DNA from: Ruegeria intermedia
GTDB lineage: Bacteria; Pseudomonadota; Alphaproteobacteria; Rhodobacterales; Rhodobacteraceae
Assembly: GCF_900129345.1 (NCBI RefSeq)
Contig: NZ_FQVK01000004.1
Location: 116,459 to 180,458, forward strand
Direction of reading: 5' to 3'
DNA: 64,000 nucleotides
Part shown: positions 47,550 to 57,888 of the stretch, in pieces
Numbering within the stretch: position 1 is the stretch's first letter
Layout of the letters: the number at the start of each line of letters is the position of its first letter
Notes under the pieces: model-generated
What the model was told of the DNA's origin: nothing
Seen by the model: only the letters and a program-made list of their open reading frames with translations
Database searches by the model: none
Translations under genes and position numbers: made by a program

Positions 47550-47625
47550 GCGCCCTTGGCCATCGCCCGCATTGACCTTGCCGCCTTGCGTGATAAACCG
47601 CCGGGCAAGCAAAAGGACATCCGAA

Positions 47626-49371
47626 ATGAACCTGTTCTCCGATATCCGCGGCCTTGTTCTGGACGCGCTGACCCAGATGCAAACCGAAGGCGCTCTGCCC
47701 GAGGGGCTGAGCTTTGACAACGTGGCGGTCGAGCCCCCGCGCGATGCGGCGCATGGCGACATGGCCACGAACGCGGCGATGGTGCTGGCGAAACCTGCGA
47801 AGATGAAGCCCCGCGACATCGCCGAGACGCTGGCCGCGAAGCTGGCCGAGGATGACCGGATCACCAGCGCCGAGGTTGCCGGCCCCGGCTTTCTGAACCT
47901 GCGTCTGGCGCCGTCGGTCTGGCAGGGTGTTCTGGGCGCGGTGCTGGAAAAGGGCACCGATTATGGTCGCTCGACCATGGGGCAGGGGCTGAAGGTAAAC
48001 GTGGAATACGTCTCGGCCAACCCCACCGGGCCGCTGCATGTGGGCCATACCCGTGGCGCGGTGTTCGGCGACGCGCTGGCCAGCCTGTTGGCCTATTCCG
48101 GCCATGACGTGACCCGCGAATATTACATCAACGATGGCGGCGCGCAGGTGGATGTGCTGGCTCGTTCGGCCTATGAGCGGTACCGCGAGGCCAACGGCCT
48201 GAGCCCGGAAATCGCCGAGGGCCTGTACCCCGGCGACTACCTGATCCCGATCGGCGAGGCGCTGAAGGAGAAATACGGCGACAGCCTGCTGGACAAGCCC
48301 GAAAGCGAATGGCTGGCCGAGGTGCGTGAATTCGCAACCGATGCGATGATGGATCTGATCCGCGCCGATCTGAAGGCGCTGGGCGTCGAGATGGACGTGT
48401 TCTTCTCGGAAAAATCACTCTATGGCACCGGCAAGATCGAGGCCGCGCTGGAGGCGCTGAACGAAAAGGGCCTGATCTATGAGGGGGTGCTGGAACCGCC
48501 CAAGGGCAAGAAGCCCGAGGATTGGGAACCGCGCGAGCAGACCTTGTTCCGTTCGACCGCGCATGGCGATGACGTGGATCGCCCGGTCAAGAAATCCGAT
48601 GGCAGCTGGACCTATTTCGCCCCCGACATCGCCTATCACTATGACAAGGTGACCCGCGGGTTCGACGCGCTGATCGACGTGTTCGGGGCGGATCATGGCG
48701 GCTATGTCAAGCGGATGAAGGCCGCCGTGTCGGCATTGTCCGACGGCAAGGTGCCGCTGGACATCAAGCTGACCCAGCTGGTCAAGCTGTGGAAGAACGG
48801 CGAGCCGTTCAAGATGTCGAAACGGGCCGGCAACTTCGTCACCCTGCGCGACGTGGTCGATCAGGTGGGCCCGGACGTGACACGCTTCGTGATGCTGACC
48901 CGCAAGAACGACGCGCCGCTGGATTTCGATTTCGACAAGGTGCTGGAGCAGAGCCGCGAGAACCCGGTGTTCTATGTGCAATACGCCCATGCGCGGGTGA
49001 TGAGCGTGCTGCGCCGCGCCGCCGAGGCGGGCATCGACGCCACCGACGAAACCCTGCGCGGGGCAGATCTGGCGGCGCTGGATCACCCGGCGGAACTGAC
49101 CGTGGCCAGGAAACTGGCCGAATGGCCACGCCTGGTCGAGATCGCGGCCCGCACCAACGAACCGCACCGCATCGCCTTCTATCTGTATGAACTTGCAGGG
49201 GATTTCCACGCCTTGTGGAACCGTGGCAACGACGAACCCGCGCTGCGGTTCCTGCAGGATGGTGATGTGGCCACAAGCCAGTCAAAAATCGCCCTGGCCC
49301 GGGCCGTTTCGGTTGTGATTTCAGCGGGCTTGGGTATTCTTGGGGTCACGCCGGCGCAGGAGATGCGGTAA
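47626..49371 (+). CDS. argS: arginyl-tRNA synthetase
   Basis: Class I aminoacyl-tRNA synthetase, 581 residues. N-terminal Add-1 tRNA-binding domain, HIGH motif as HVGH ([15 protein letters not shown]), KMSKS-like motif as KMSKR ([17 protein letters not shown]), and an alpha-helical anticodon domain ([14 protein letters not shown] ... [13 protein letters not shown]). The ATG follows AAAAGGAC. It lies between dgt and the SPOR gene, the usual alphaproteobacterial order. Confidence 0.97.
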   Translation: MNLFSDIRGLVLDALTQMQTEGALPEGLSFDNVAVEPPRDAAHGDMATNAAMVLAKPAKMKPRDIAETLAAKLAEDDRITSAEVAGPGFLNLRLAPSVWQGVLGAVLEKGTDYGRSTMGQGLKVNVEYVSANPTGPLHVGHTRGAVFGDALASLLAYSGHDVTREYYINDGGAQVDVLARSAYERYREANGLSPEIAEGLYPGDYLIPIGEALKEKYGDSLLDKPESEWLAEVREFATDAMMDLIRADLKALGVEMDVFFSEKSLYGTGKIEAALEALNEKGLIYEGVLEPPKGKKPEDWEPREQTLFRSTAHGDDVDRPVKKSDGSWTYFAPDIAYHYDKVTRGFDALIDVFGADHGGYVKRMKAAVSALSDGKVPLDIKLTQLVKLWKNGEPFKMSKRAGNFVTLRDVVDQVGPDVTRFVMLTRKNDAPLDFDFDKVLEQSRENPVFYVQYAHARVMSVLRRAAEAGIDATDETLRGADLAALDHPAELTVARKLAEWPRLVEIAARTNEPHRIAFYLYELAGDFHALWNRGNDEPALRFLQDGDVATSQSKIALARAVSVVISAGLGILGVTPAQEMR

Positions 49372-49459
49372 CCAACACCGCCCGAACCGCCGGTCCGAGG
49401 TAGGCAAGAAAGGACCCGCGCGCCGCGATTTCAGGCGCAATTCGGGCAGTGAGGCGGAT

Positions 49460-50524
49460 ATGGCACGTTACGATTTCTCGGGGCACACCGGCCCCGAGCA
49501 TATGCATTACGCGAATCAGGTGAACCCCGAGGACGGGTACGATTATCCCGACGAAATGCATGACTATGACGGGCTGGCCGCTGTCGGCCCCGGTCTGGGA
49601 CGTATCGTCAATGTACTCGGCGCGGTTGCGTCCTTGGCGCTGGTGGCCGGAGTGGCGGTCTGGGGCTACAAGCTGGTGATGCGGGACGTGTCCGGCGTGC
49701 CGGTGGTGCGGGCGGTCGAAGGCCCGATGCGGGTGCAGCCCGAAAACCCCGGTGGAACGCCTGCCGATCACCAGGGCCTGGCGGTCAACGCCGTGGCCGC
49801 CGTCGGGACGGCCGCGCCGCCGGCCGATCGGCTGATCCTTGCCCCGCGCCCGGTCTCGCTGACCGACGAAGACGCGCCGATGGGGGCGTTGAAGCCGACC
49901 CCGGCGGTGCTCAAGGTCGAAGAGACCATCACCGATCAGCAAGCTGCCCAGCTGCGGCAGGACGCCGTGGAGCCGCTGGCTTCGGAATTGACGCGAGATG
50001 CCCTGGCCGCCGCCGAACCGGAACCGGGCGTGCAACTGGCCGCGCTGGCCACGCCCGAGGACGAACCCGCCATCGACCCGGCCGATCTGGCCGCCCAATT
50101 GCCCGACCCCGAGCTTGCCGCCTTGCCCGGCGTGCGGCGGTCTCTGCGTCCGCTGACGCGCCCCGCCGGGTTGCGTCGCGCCGCTCCAGTGGGTGGTGCA
50201 ATCGACGCGGATGCGGTGAATGCTGCCGTAAAATCGGCCATGGGCCTGGATGTCGATCCGGACTCGCTGGCCAAGGGTACGCGTCTGGCCCAGTTGGGCG
50301 CGTTCGAGAGCCCCGATGTGGCCCGCGCCGAATGGGATCGCCTGTACCGCCGCTTTGGCGAGTACATGCAGGGAAAACAACGTGTTATCCAGAAAACCTC
50401 GAGCGGCGGCCGCACCTTCTATCGCTTGCGCGTGCATGGTTTCGCCGATCTGAGCGATTCGCGTCAGTTCTGCGCGGCGCTGGTGGCGCAGGACGCCGAC
50501 TGCATCCCGGTTGCCGTGCGTTGA
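49460..50524 (+). CDS. SPOR domain-containing membrane protein
   Basis: 354 residues: acidic, His/Tyr-rich cytoplasmic N-terminus, one TM helix (IVNVLGAVASLALVAGVAVWGYKLVM), a long Pro/Ala-rich periplasmic linker and a C-terminal SPOR domain (RLAQLGAFESPDVARAEWDRLYRRFG ... FYRLRVHGFADLSDSRQFCAALVAQDADCIPV). SPOR domains bind denuded septal glycan, so a division role is likely. The ATG at 49460 follows GAGGCGG. The stop overlaps the nagZ start. Confidence 0.9.
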   Translation: MARYDFSGHTGPEHMHYANQVNPEDGYDYPDEMHDYDGLAAVGPGLGRIVNVLGAVASLALVAGVAVWGYKLVMRDVSGVPVVRAVEGPMRVQPENPGGTPADHQGLAVNAVAAVGTAAPPADRLILAPRPVSLTDEDAPMGALKPTPAVLKVEETITDQQAAQLRQDAVEPLASELTRDALAAAEPEPGVQLAALATPEDEPAIDPADLAAQLPDPELAALPGVRRSLRPLTRPAGLRRAAPVGGAIDADAVNAAVKSAMGLDVDPDSLAKGTRLAQLGAFESPDVARAEWDRLYRRFGEYMQGKQRVIQKTSSGGRTFYRLRVHGFADLSDSRQFCAALVAQDADCIPVAVR

Positions 50525-51528
50525 GGTACGGCGCCACGATCACCGATGCGGCGGGGCTGCGCCTGACGCCCGAAGAGAAGACGTTGTTCCGGCAGATGAA
50601 TCCGTTCGGCTTCATCCTGTTCGCCCGCAACATCGACAATGCCGATCAGGTGCGCGCCCTATGCGACGACATGCGTGAGGCCGTCGGCCGCGACTGCATG
50701 ATCACGATCGATCAGGAGGGCGGACGTGTGCAACGCCTGCGCCCGCCATTGGCCCGTCAATGGCGCCCGCCGCTGGATCATGCCGAACAGGCCGAGGGCC
50801 AGGCCGAACGCGCCATGTATCTGCGCTACCGTCTCATCGCGCACGAGCTGTACTCGCTGGGCATCGACAGCAATTGCGCCCCGATGGTCGATCTGGCCCG
50901 GCCCGAGACGCATGATTTCCTGCGCAACCGGTGCTATGGCGGCGACGCGGCCACGGTCGCACGCCTCGGCCGAGCGGTCGCGCAGGGGCATCTGGATGGC
51001 GGCGTTCTGCCCGTCGTCAAGCACATCCCCGGCCACGGGCGCGCCACGCTCGACAGCCATTTCGACCTGCCGCATGTGGATGCGCCTCTGGACGATCTGA
51101 TGCAGACCGATTTCCAGCCTTTCCGCGCCCTGAATGACCTGCCCATGGGGATGACCGCCCATCTGGTCTATGATCAGGTTGACGGAAAACCGGTCACGAT
51201 CTCGCCCGCGATGATGCGGATCATCCGCGAGCGGATTGGGTTCGACGGGTTGATCATGACCGATGACATCTCTATGAAGGCGCTCAGCGGATCGCTGTCC
51301 GATCTGTCGCAACAGGCGTTGTCGGCGGGCTGCGACGTGGTTCTGCATTGCAACGGGTCTTTCGAAGAACGCGCCGAGGTCATGGAGGCCGCGGGCGAAA
51401 TGTCCGAGGCGGCGCAAGCCCGCGCGGACCGGGCGCTGGCCCGACGGCAACTGCCCGAGGAACTTGACATCCGTGCCGCCGAGACGGAACTATCCCGTCT
51501 GATGGGCGGGCAGGTGTATGACGGATAA
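50521..51528 (+). CDS. nagZ: beta-N-acetylhexosaminidase
   Basis: Cytoplasmic glycoside hydrolase family 3 enzyme that removes GlcNAc from recycled muropeptides. 335 residues from a TTG at 50521 overlapping the SPOR stop; no ATG or GTG is suitably placed and the family starts near M-x-x-G-A-x-I. Catalytic segments: KHIPGHGRATLDSH (acid/base His-Asp loop) and FDGLIMTDDISMKAL (nucleophile Asp). It overlaps scpA by 11 bp; SPOR-nagZ-scpA-scpB is one operon. Confidence 0.93.
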   Translation: MRYGATITDAAGLRLTPEEKTLFRQMNPFGFILFARNIDNADQVRALCDDMREAVGRDCMITIDQEGGRVQRLRPPLARQWRPPLDHAEQAEGQAERAMYLRYRLIAHELYSLGIDSNCAPMVDLARPETHDFLRNRCYGGDAATVARLGRAVAQGHLDGGVLPVVKHIPGHGRATLDSHFDLPHVDAPLDDLMQTDFQPFRALNDLPMGMTAHLVYDQVDGKPVTISPAMMRIIRERIGFDGLIMTDDISMKALSGSLSDLSQQALSAGCDVVLHCNGSFEERAEVMEAAGEMSEAAQARADRALARRQLPEELDIRAAETELSRLMGGQVYDG

Positions 51529-52312
51529 CCTTTTCAGCGAAGACCCGGTCTCGGTCGCCGATCGGCTGGCCGCCGAGGCGCTGATCGTGGACGTGGACGG
51601 GTTTGAAGGCCCGTTGGACGTGCTGCTGACCCTGTCACGGACGCAAAAGGTCGATCTGCGCAAGATCTCGGTACTGGCGCTCGCGCAGCAATACTTGGCC
51701 TTTGTCGAACGGGCGCGTGCCCTGCGGATCGAACTGGCCGCCGACTACCTGGTGATGGCCGCATGGCTGGCCTTTCTGAAATCGCGCCTGCTGTTGCCGC
51801 CCGATCCCGATGAAGAGGGGCCGACGGGCGAAGAACTGGCCGCGCACTTGGCTTTTCAGTTGGAACGCTTGCAGGCGATGCGCGATGCGGCCGCCCGCCT
51901 GATGGCGCGCGATCAGCTGGGGCGCGATTTCTTCAAGCGCGGGCAGGGCGAGGACGTGACCCGCATTCGCACGGTCACCTATTCCGCCACCCTGCTGGAC
52001 CTGATGCAGGGCTATGCCCGCATCCGCACCCGTGACGAATTCCGGCCCTTCGTGATGGACCGCGACGCCGTTTTCACGATGGAGCAGGCGCTGGAGCGAA
52101 TGCGCCCGCTGATCGGATTTGCCGGAACCTGGACCGACATGGAAACCTACCTGCCCGAGGGCTGGGACGTTGATCCGATGCGGCGCCGCTCGGCCACGGC
52201 GGCGACGTTTGCGGCCTCGCTGGAGCTGGTCAAGGAAGGACATATGGAGATCAAGCAAAGCGAGACCTTTGCCCCGATCCAACTGCGCAGAAGGACGAAA
52301 CCCAGTGACTGA
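51518..52312 (+). CDS. scpA: segregation and condensation protein A
   Basis: Kleisin subunit that bridges SMC heads. 264 residues: N-terminal VDVDGFEGPLDVLLTLSRTQKVDLRKISVLALAQQYL, the classical ScpA start, then YLVMAAWLAFLKSRLLLPP, and a C-terminal winged helix (TFAASLELVKEGHMEIKQSETFAPIQLRRR). It overlaps nagZ upstream and scpB downstream, so all are coupled. Confidence 0.95.
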   Translation: MTDNLFSEDPVSVADRLAAEALIVDVDGFEGPLDVLLTLSRTQKVDLRKISVLALAQQYLAFVERARALRIELAADYLVMAAWLAFLKSRLLLPPDPDEEGPTGEELAAHLAFQLERLQAMRDAAARLMARDQLGRDFFKRGQGEDVTRIRTVTYSATLLDLMQGYARIRTRDEFRPFVMDRDAVFTMEQALERMRPLIGFAGTWTDMETYLPEGWDVDPMRRRSATAATFAASLELVKEGHMEIKQSETFAPIQLRRRTKPSD

Positions 52313-52964
52313 TGCCCCCGAAGACGACGGCAGCGGCACCCTGTTCGAAGCCCCTCCGCTGGCCGAGCAGGAACGCATGGTCGAGGCGGTGCTGTTTGCC
52401 AGCGCCGAGCCGGTGACGGTGGCCGATCTGGAATCGCGGATGCCACATGGCTGCGACGCCAAGCAGGCCCTGGAACTGCTGCAGAAACGCTATGAGGGGC
52501 GCGGGGTGCGCGTGGTTCGGGTGGGCGAGGCCTGGGCCATCCGTACCGCGCCCGATCTTGGGTTCCTGATGCAGAAGGAAACGGTCGAGACCCGCAAGCT
52601 GAGCCGGGCCGCCATCGAGACCCTGGCGATCGTGGCCTATCATCAGCCCTGCACCCGCGCCGAGATCGAGGAAATCCGCGGCGTGTCCGTGTCGCGGGGG
52701 ACCATCGACCAACTGCTCGAGATGGAATGGATCCGATTGGGCCGCCGCCGCATGACGCCGGGCCGCCCGGTGACCTTCGTTGTGACGCCCCAGTTCCTGG
52801 ACCATTTCGGCCTGGAAAGCGCCCGAGACCTGCCGGGCCTGAAGGAACTGCGCGCTGCCGGGCTGTTGGAGAACCGCCCGCCGCCGGGGACCATGCCGAT
52901 CGGCGAGGCCAATGAGGATGAGCCCGGCGACGAAGACCAGACCGAACTGTTCGAGGAAGATTGA
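52305..52964 (+). CDS. scpB: segregation and condensation protein B
   Basis: Winged-helix partner of ScpA in the SMC complex. 219 residues from GTG at 52305, overlapping scpA by 8 bp and preceded by AGAAGGAC. Two winged helices: MVEAVLFASAEPVTVADLESRM and KLSRAAIETLAIVAYHQPCTRAEIEEIRGVSVSRGTIDQLLEMEWI. In many relatives tatABC follow scpB; here a 79-residue gene does. A small stem-loop (GCGCCG / CGGCGC) follows at 52967-52987. Confidence 0.95.
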   Translation: MTDAPEDDGSGTLFEAPPLAEQERMVEAVLFASAEPVTVADLESRMPHGCDAKQALELLQKRYEGRGVRVVRVGEAWAIRTAPDLGFLMQKETVETRKLSRAAIETLAIVAYHQPCTRAEIEEIRGVSVSRGTIDQLLEMEWIRLGRRRMTPGRPVTFVVTPQFLDHFGLESARDLPGLKELRAAGLLENRPPPGTMPIGEANEDEPGDEDQTELFEED

Positions 52965-53027
52965 ACGCGCCGCCTATTTGTCGGCGCAATTCCCCGCCAG
53001 GTTCGGCGCCGAGGAACGGAGACCGGA

Positions 53028-53267
53028 ATGAACGCAAACCGCATCATCGACATGATCGTTCGCCAAATCGTGCGCCGGCTGGTTACGCGCGGCGTGGACA
53101 AGGGCCTGGACCTGGCCGAACGTATGGGGCGCAAGCCCGGGCAGCCGGACGGACCGCGCGACCCCAAGGCCGACCGGCACATGGCGCAAAGCGCGCGCCG
53201 CCAGGGCCAGAGCATGAAACAGGCCAGGCAGCTGACCCGCCAGATGCGGCGGTTCATGCGGTTCTAG
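53028..53267 (+). CDS. conserved hypothetical basic 79-residue protein
   Basis: Very basic, Arg/Gln/Met-rich and probably helical (MNANRIIDMIVRQIVRRLVTRGVDKG ... RQLTRQMRRFMRF). A Shine-Dalgarno GGAGACC precedes the ATG. It follows scpB on the same strand by 63 bp and converges on the dcd-like gene 3 bp away. The N-terminal amphipathic helix could contact membrane or nucleic acid. No function recognised. Confidence 0.72.
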   Translation: MNANRIIDMIVRQIVRRLVTRGVDKGLDLAERMGRKPGQPDGPRDPKADRHMAQSARRQGQSMKQARQLTRQMRRFMRF

Positions 53268-53270
53268 GGA

Positions 53271-54350
53271 TTACTGGACCGACCTGAAATGCTTCGACAA
53301 TTTCAGGCCCTGGCCCTGATAGTTCGAAGCGATTCCCGCGCCGTAAAGCTGAGTCGGCATCTCGGCCATACGCTCGTAGACCAGCCGCCCCACGACCTGT
53401 CCGTGTTCCAGCACGAAGGGCGCCTCGTGGCAGCGAACTTCCAGCACGCCGCGTGATCCGGCGCCGCCGGCCTCGGCATGGCCGAAACCGGGATCGAAGA
53501 ATCCCGCGTAGTGAACCCGGAATTCGCCCACCATCGCCAGATAGGGCGCCATTTCGGCGGCATACATCGGCGGAATGTGGACCGCCTCGCGGCTGACCAG
53601 GATGTAGAACGCGCCCGGATCCAGAATGATGCGCCCGTCGCGGGTGCGGACCTCTTCCCAATAGTCCCGCGGGTCGTATTCACCGATCCGGTCCAGGTCG
53701 ATCACGCCGGTATGCGGCTTGGCCCGGTACCCGACCAGATCGGTGTCGGGCAGGCGCAGATCGACCGAAAACCCCAGCCCGTCCTGAATGACGGCCGGAC
53801 CGTCCACCAGCGGCGATTGCGCGTGCAGCGCGGCCAGATCCGCGTCGGACAGCACCGCCTGACCGCGGCGGAACCGGATCTGGTTCAGGCGCATGCCCGG
53901 ACGGACCAGAACCGAGAACGAACGCGGACAGATCTCGGCATAGAGCGGACCGGCATAGCCGGCCGGAACGCGGTCGAACTCGGTTCCGCCGTCGGTGATG
54001 GTGCGGGTCAGCAGATCCAGCCGCCCGGTCGAGCTTTTGGCGTTGGCCAAGGCGGTCACGTCGTCGGGCAGGGCAAGCGATTCCATCAGCGGCACCAGAT
54101 AGACGCAGCCCTTTTCCAGAACCGCACCTTCCGAGATGTCGATTCGGTGCATCTCGAACTCGGCCAGACGGTCGGCCACGCTCTGGCCTTCGCCGGCCAG
54201 AAACGAGGCGCGCACACGGTAAGCCACTGTTCCCAAACGAAGATCAAGGCTGGCAGGCTGGATCTGGGCCGGGGTGATCGGTGGGGTCGCGGTGATCTCA
54301 CCGCTGTCGATCATCGCAGCGATCTGCTGGTTCGGGCACACGCCGGTCAT
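53271..54350 (-). CDS. dcd: 2'-deoxycytidine 5'-triphosphate deaminase, two-domain form
   Basis: 359 residues, nearly twice E. coli Dcd (193). It reads as a tandem of dUTPase/Dcd-type beta domains: IQPASLDLRLGTVAYRVRASF ... ALANAKSSTGRLDLLTRTITDGGTEFDRVPAGYAGPLYAEICPRSFSVLVRPGMRLNQIRF, then a second set ending LSKHF. This long form is known in alphaproteobacteria. It deaminates dCTP to dUTP for dTMP supply. Symbol by function; orthology with E. coli dcd is not strict. Confidence 0.85.
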   Translation of the reverse strand: MTGVCPNQQIAAMIDSGEITATPPITPAQIQPASLDLRLGTVAYRVRASFLAGEGQSVADRLAEFEMHRIDISEGAVLEKGCVYLVPLMESLALPDDVTALANAKSSTGRLDLLTRTITDGGTEFDRVPAGYAGPLYAEICPRSFSVLVRPGMRLNQIRFRRGQAVLSDADLAALHAQSPLVDGPAVIQDGLGFSVDLRLPDTDLVGYRAKPHTGVIDLDRIGEYDPRDYWEEVRTRDGRIILDPGAFYILVSREAVHIPPMYAAEMAPYLAMVGEFRVHYAGFFDPGFGHAEAGGAGSRGVLEVRCHEAPFVLEHGQVVGRLVYERMAEMPTQLYGAGIASNYQGQGLKLSKHFRSVQ

Positions 54351-54411
54351 TCCGTTCCTCCCCTCAGCCGAAGGAGGCTCCGGCCCGTATCTTCTGAACG
54401 TCGGTGTGATT

Positions 54412-54488
54412 TGGTCGGGCTAGCAGGACTCGAACCTGCGACCTTCCGTCCCCCAGACGGACGCGCTACCAGGCTGCGCCATAGCCCG
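54412..54488 (-). tRNA. tRNA-Pro (anticodon GGG)
   Basis: 77 nt with encoded CCA. Acceptor CGGGCTA pairs with TAGCCCG; the D arm is GCGC...GCGC; the anticodon stem TCCGT/ACGGA encloses loop CTGGGGG, giving anticodon GGG; the T arm is GCAGG-TTCGAGT-CCTGC. It reads CCC and CCU proline codons. It lies between the dcd-like and merR-type genes. Confidence 0.95.
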
Positions 54489-54549
54489 ACGTTGAGCTGT
54501 TCATAATGATTTTCCCGGCAGGGGCAAGAGGAAAACATTACCTTTTTGC

Positions 54550-55158
54550 TCAACCCGCCAATTGCCGTTCGACCCGGTCCAGCCAGGCGCGCAAATCCTT
54601 CGCGACGGGCGCGATCCGGCGCAACGTGTCGGTGTCGAACTCGGTTTTCCGCCACGCCCGGGCCGCGATTCCGGCCTGCTGCGGCGCGGTCTCGTTCACG
54701 CGAGTCGGCGCGGCTGCGTGATCCGGAGATTCGGGCGCGGTGGCTTCGCCGGCGGCCTGATCCGTCGCTTCGATCGGCGACAGATCAAGGGCACCCTGTA
54801 CGGCGGCAGGGCGTTGCGGCAGAGGCACCACCTTTTCGGCTTGGGCCTGAACGTCAACGGTCGGGGCCGGAGCCGCGTCCTCGTCCAGCCCCGGCGACAG
54901 TGACGCGACATAGGCCACGCCCTGTTCACGCAGGATGCGTTGCACGCCCTTGATGGTTACGCCTTCCTCGTGCAGCAGCTTCTTGATGCCGCCCAGCAGG
55001 CGCATGTCGTTGGGGCGGTAATAGCGGCGTCCTCCGGCCCGTTTGACCGGTTTGATCTGGCTGAACCGGCTTTCCCAGAACCGCAGCACATGCGCCTGAA
55101 CACCCAGCCAATCCGCAACTTCACTGATGGTGCGAAATGCGTCGGGAGACTTGCTCAT
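54550..55158 (-). CDS. MerR-type transcriptional regulator
   Basis: 202 residues. The MerR winged helix is at the N-terminus ([72 protein letters not shown]). An acidic, Ala/Pro-rich linker and a short C-terminal helix follow; no metal-binding cysteines. It is 18 bp downstream of ihfA in the conserved plsX-fabH-ihfA-merR order. Target genes unknown. Confidence 0.92.
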   Translation of the reverse strand: MSKSPDAFRTISEVADWLGVQAHVLRFWESRFSQIKPVKRAGGRRYYRPNDMRLLGGIKKLLHEEGVTIKGVQRILREQGVAYVASLSPGLDEDAAPAPTVDVQAQAEKVVPLPQRPAAVQGALDLSPIEATDQAAGEATAPESPDHAAAPTRVNETAPQQAGIAARAWRKTEFDTDTLRRIAPVAKDLRAWLDRVERQLAG

Positions 55159-55176
55159 GCCTGCTCTGCCCCGGAT

Positions 55177-55479
55177 TTACTTGCGGTTTCCGACCGCGAC
55201 CCGTTCCTTCATCAGATGCGAAGGGCGGAAGGTCAAAACGCGGCGCGGCTCGATGGGAACCTCTTCCCCCGTTTTCGGGTTGCGGCCGACACGGGCCGAC
55301 TTGTCCCTGACGCTGAACGTACCGAAAGACGAGATCTTGACCTGCTCGCCGCGCACCAGCGCATCGGACATGTGGTTCAGAATGCTTTCGACAAGCTGCG
55401 CGCTTTCGTTGCGAGACAGACCAACTTCGCGAAACACGGCTTCGCTCAGGTCCATTCGCGTCAGTGTTTTTTCGCCCAT
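55177..55479 (-). CDS. ihfA: integration host factor subunit alpha
   Basis: 100-residue DNA-bending histone-like protein. It has the HU/IHF fold with the beta-arm signature [37 protein letters not shown] and the Pro that intercalates (RNPKTG). Starting [15 protein letters not shown] it matches IHF-alpha more than HU. Its partner subunit IhfB is not in the window. Confidence 0.95.
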   Translation of the reverse strand: MGEKTLTRMDLSEAVFREVGLSRNESAQLVESILNHMSDALVRGEQVKISSFGTFSVRDKSARVGRNPKTGEEVPIEPRRVLTFRPSHLMKERVAVGNRK

Positions 55480-55576
55480 GACTATTCCCCTGATGATGTA
55501 CGACCATAGGGGTAGGGCAAATTCACTGTCAATATCAATGAATTGCGCGTGGTGGCGTAAGCAGGTTTGCGCCGCC

Positions 55577-56548
55577 TTACCAGCGCATCACCACCGCGCC
55601 CCAAGCCAGACCGCCGCCGATGGCCTCGGTGACGATCAGATCGCCCGGCTTGATCTGCCCGCGTTCCTTGCCCACCGACAGCGCCAGCGGGATCGACGCG
55701 GCCGAGGTGTTGCCGTGATCCTGAACCGTGACCACCACGTTGTCCATGGGCAGTTGCAGCTTCTTGGCCGTGCCCTGGATGATGCGGATATTGGCTTGGT
55801 GCGGGACGATCCAATCGACGTCGCCGCTTGTCAGCCCCGCGCGATCCAGCGCGGTGGTGGCCGTTGCGGCCAGTTTCTCGACCGCGTGGCGGAACACCTG
55901 GTTGCCCTGCATGCGCAGATATCCGGTGGTCCGGGTTGAGACCCCGCCATCGACATAGAGCAGATCCTTGAACCGCCCGTCCGAATGCAGGTCGGTCGCC
56001 AGAATGCCCCGGTCTGCGGGGGTTCCGGCACCTTCCTGCGCCTCGAGCACCAGCGCGCCGGCGCCGTCGCCGAACAGAACGCAGGTGGTTCGGTCGGACC
56101 AGTCCATGATACGCGAGAAGGTCTCGGCCCCGATCACGAGGATGCGTTTGGCCTGACCGGACAGGATCAGCGCGTTGGCGTTGGCCAGCGCAAAGACGAA
56201 GCCGGCGCAGACCGCCTGCACGTCAAAGGCAAACCCGCGGGTCATGCCCAGATTGGCCTGAACCATGGTCGCGGCGGACGGAAAGGTCAGGTCTGCGGTG
56301 GAGGTGGCCAGAACGATCGCGTCGATGTCGTCGGCGGTCAGCCCCGCATCGGCCAGCGCGGCCTTGGCCGCTTGGGTCGCCATGTCGGACGTGGTTTCAT
56401 CCTCGGCCGCGAAATGCCGGCGTTCGATGCCCGAGCGGGTCCGGATCCATTCGTCCGACGTGTCCAGCGTCTTTTCGAACTCGGAATTGGGAACGATGCG
56501 TTTGGGCAGATAGTGCCCGACACCTACAACGACTGAACGGCCTGCCAT
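55577..56548 (-). CDS. fabH: beta-ketoacyl-ACP synthase III
   Basis: Starts fatty acid synthesis by condensing acetyl-CoA with malonyl-ACP. 323 residues with the catalytic triad: Cys114 ([10 protein letters not shown]), His in [11 protein letters not shown] and Asn in [13 protein letters not shown]. It lies 20 bp downstream of plsX, the near-universal pairing. A 97-bp gap separates it from ihfA. Confidence 0.97.
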   Translation of the reverse strand: MAGRSVVVGVGHYLPKRIVPNSEFEKTLDTSDEWIRTRSGIERRHFAAEDETTSDMATQAAKAALADAGLTADDIDAIVLATSTADLTFPSAATMVQANLGMTRGFAFDVQAVCAGFVFALANANALILSGQAKRILVIGAETFSRIMDWSDRTTCVLFGDGAGALVLEAQEGAGTPADRGILATDLHSDGRFKDLLYVDGGVSTRTTGYLRMQGNQVFRHAVEKLAATATTALDRAGLTSGDVDWIVPHQANIRIIQGTAKKLQLPMDNVVVTVQDHGNTSAASIPLALSVGKERGQIKPGDLIVTEAIGGGLAWGAVVMRW

Positions 56549-56568
56549 CTGAGGTCCTGCCTTTTTTG

Positions 56569-57657
56569 TTATTTTTCGATCTGCGGCGCAGATTGCGCAG
56601 CATCTTGTTCAAGCTCGGCAGTCGATGCAACCCGTGCGGCCAATTTTTCGGCAAAACCCGACTGGGCCAGGGTAAAGGCCAGCTTGACGGCCGCGGACAC
56701 CCCGGTGGCATCGGCGCCCCCGTGCGATTTGACCACCGTCCCGTTCAGCCCCAGGAACACCCCGCCGTTCACGCGCCGCGGGTCGATGCGCTTTTTCAGA
56801 CGCTGCAGCGACGTGATCGCCAGCACCGAGGCCAGCCGGGACAGGGGGGAATAGCTGAACGCCTCGCGCAGTAGGTCGCCGATCAGGCTGGCGGTGCCTT
56901 CGCCCGTCTTGATCGCGACATTGCCGGTAAACCCGTCCGTCACGATGACATCGGCCTTGTCGCCAGGGATGTCGCTGCCCTCGACGAAACCCACGAAATC
57001 GAAATTCGCGCGATCCGCAAAGTCCGAGATCAGCCCATGCGCCTCTTTCAACTCGGCGCGGCCTTTGTGTTCTTCGGTGCCGACATTCAGCAACCCGATG
57101 CGCGGACGCGACAGGGCCATGCCGTTGCGGGCATACGACGCCCCCATCAGCGCGTATTGCAGCAGATCCCGGGCATCGGCCCGTACATCGGCGCCCACGT
57201 CCAGCATCACGTTGAACCCCTGCGGATTGCGCGAAGGCCACAGGATCGCGATGGCGGGGCGGTTCACGCCGGGCAGTTTGCGCAGCCGCATCATCGACAG
57301 CGCCATCAGCGCGCCGGTATTGCCGCAGGAAACGGCGCCGTGCGCCGCGCCGTTGCGCACCGAGTCCAGCGCTGACCACATCGAGGTGTTCTTGCCGTTG
57401 CGCACGACCTGGCTGGGCTTGTCCTGCATGGTGACGACATCGGGACAATCGCGAAAAACGACGCGTCCTTCCAGAACGCGCCGTTTCGCAACAAGCTTGC
57501 GCAAGACGTCTTCGGGGCCATGCAGCAGAAACCCGATATCGGGGTTCTTCCGCGCCGATTTCGCGATTCCAGCGATCACCACGCCGGGACCGGAGTCCCC
57601 GCCCATTGCGTCAACCGAGATGATGATCTTTCCGGTCTGCTCGGGCTGCGCGGTCAT
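56569..57657 (-). CDS. plsX: phosphate acyltransferase
   Basis: Makes acyl-phosphate from acyl-ACP for phospholipid synthesis. 362 residues with the PlsX opening IIISVDAMGGDSGPGVVIAG and SCGNTGALMALSMMRL, VTDGFTGNVAIKTGEGTAS. The ATG at 57657 is preferred over a TTG 18 bp upstream, as it has an AGG-containing leader and family-length N-terminus. Operon with rpmF and fabH. Confidence 0.96.
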   Translation of the reverse strand: MTAQPEQTGKIIISVDAMGGDSGPGVVIAGIAKSARKNPDIGFLLHGPEDVLRKLVAKRRVLEGRVVFRDCPDVVTMQDKPSQVVRNGKNTSMWSALDSVRNGAAHGAVSCGNTGALMALSMMRLRKLPGVNRPAIAILWPSRNPQGFNVMLDVGADVRADARDLLQYALMGASYARNGMALSRPRIGLLNVGTEEHKGRAELKEAHGLISDFADRANFDFVGFVEGSDIPGDKADVIVTDGFTGNVAIKTGEGTASLIGDLLREAFSYSPLSRLASVLAITSLQRLKKRIDPRRVNGGVFLGLNGTVVKSHGGADATGVSAAVKLAFTLAQSGFAEKLAARVASTAELEQDAAQSAPQIEK

Positions 57658-57681
57658 GCCAAAACCTGCGGTCAATCAGGC

Positions 57682-57888
57682 TCAGGCCGCGTCTTCGTCC
57701 AGGTCGATTTCGTCGGCCTGTGCCACGACTTCGCGGTCGTCATAGTGGCCGCAGGCTGCACAGACGTGGTGCGGGCGTTTCAGCTCGCCGCAGTTCGGGC
57801 ATTCGTTCGGGTTTGCAGCAACCAGAGCGTCGTGTGCGCGGCGGTTGTTGCGACGCGACTTGGAAACTTTGTTCTGTTGGACGGCCAT
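57682..57888 (-). CDS. rpmF: 50S ribosomal protein L32
   Basis: 68 residues, starting [22 protein letters not shown], the L32 hallmark. The zinc-ribbon cysteines are all present ([19 protein letters not shown]). It lies between the DUF177 gene and plsX, the standard position. Confidence 0.97.
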   Translation of the reverse strand: MAVQQNKVSKSRRNNRRAHDALVAANPNECPNCGELKRPHHVCAACGHYDDREVVAQADEIDLDEDAA

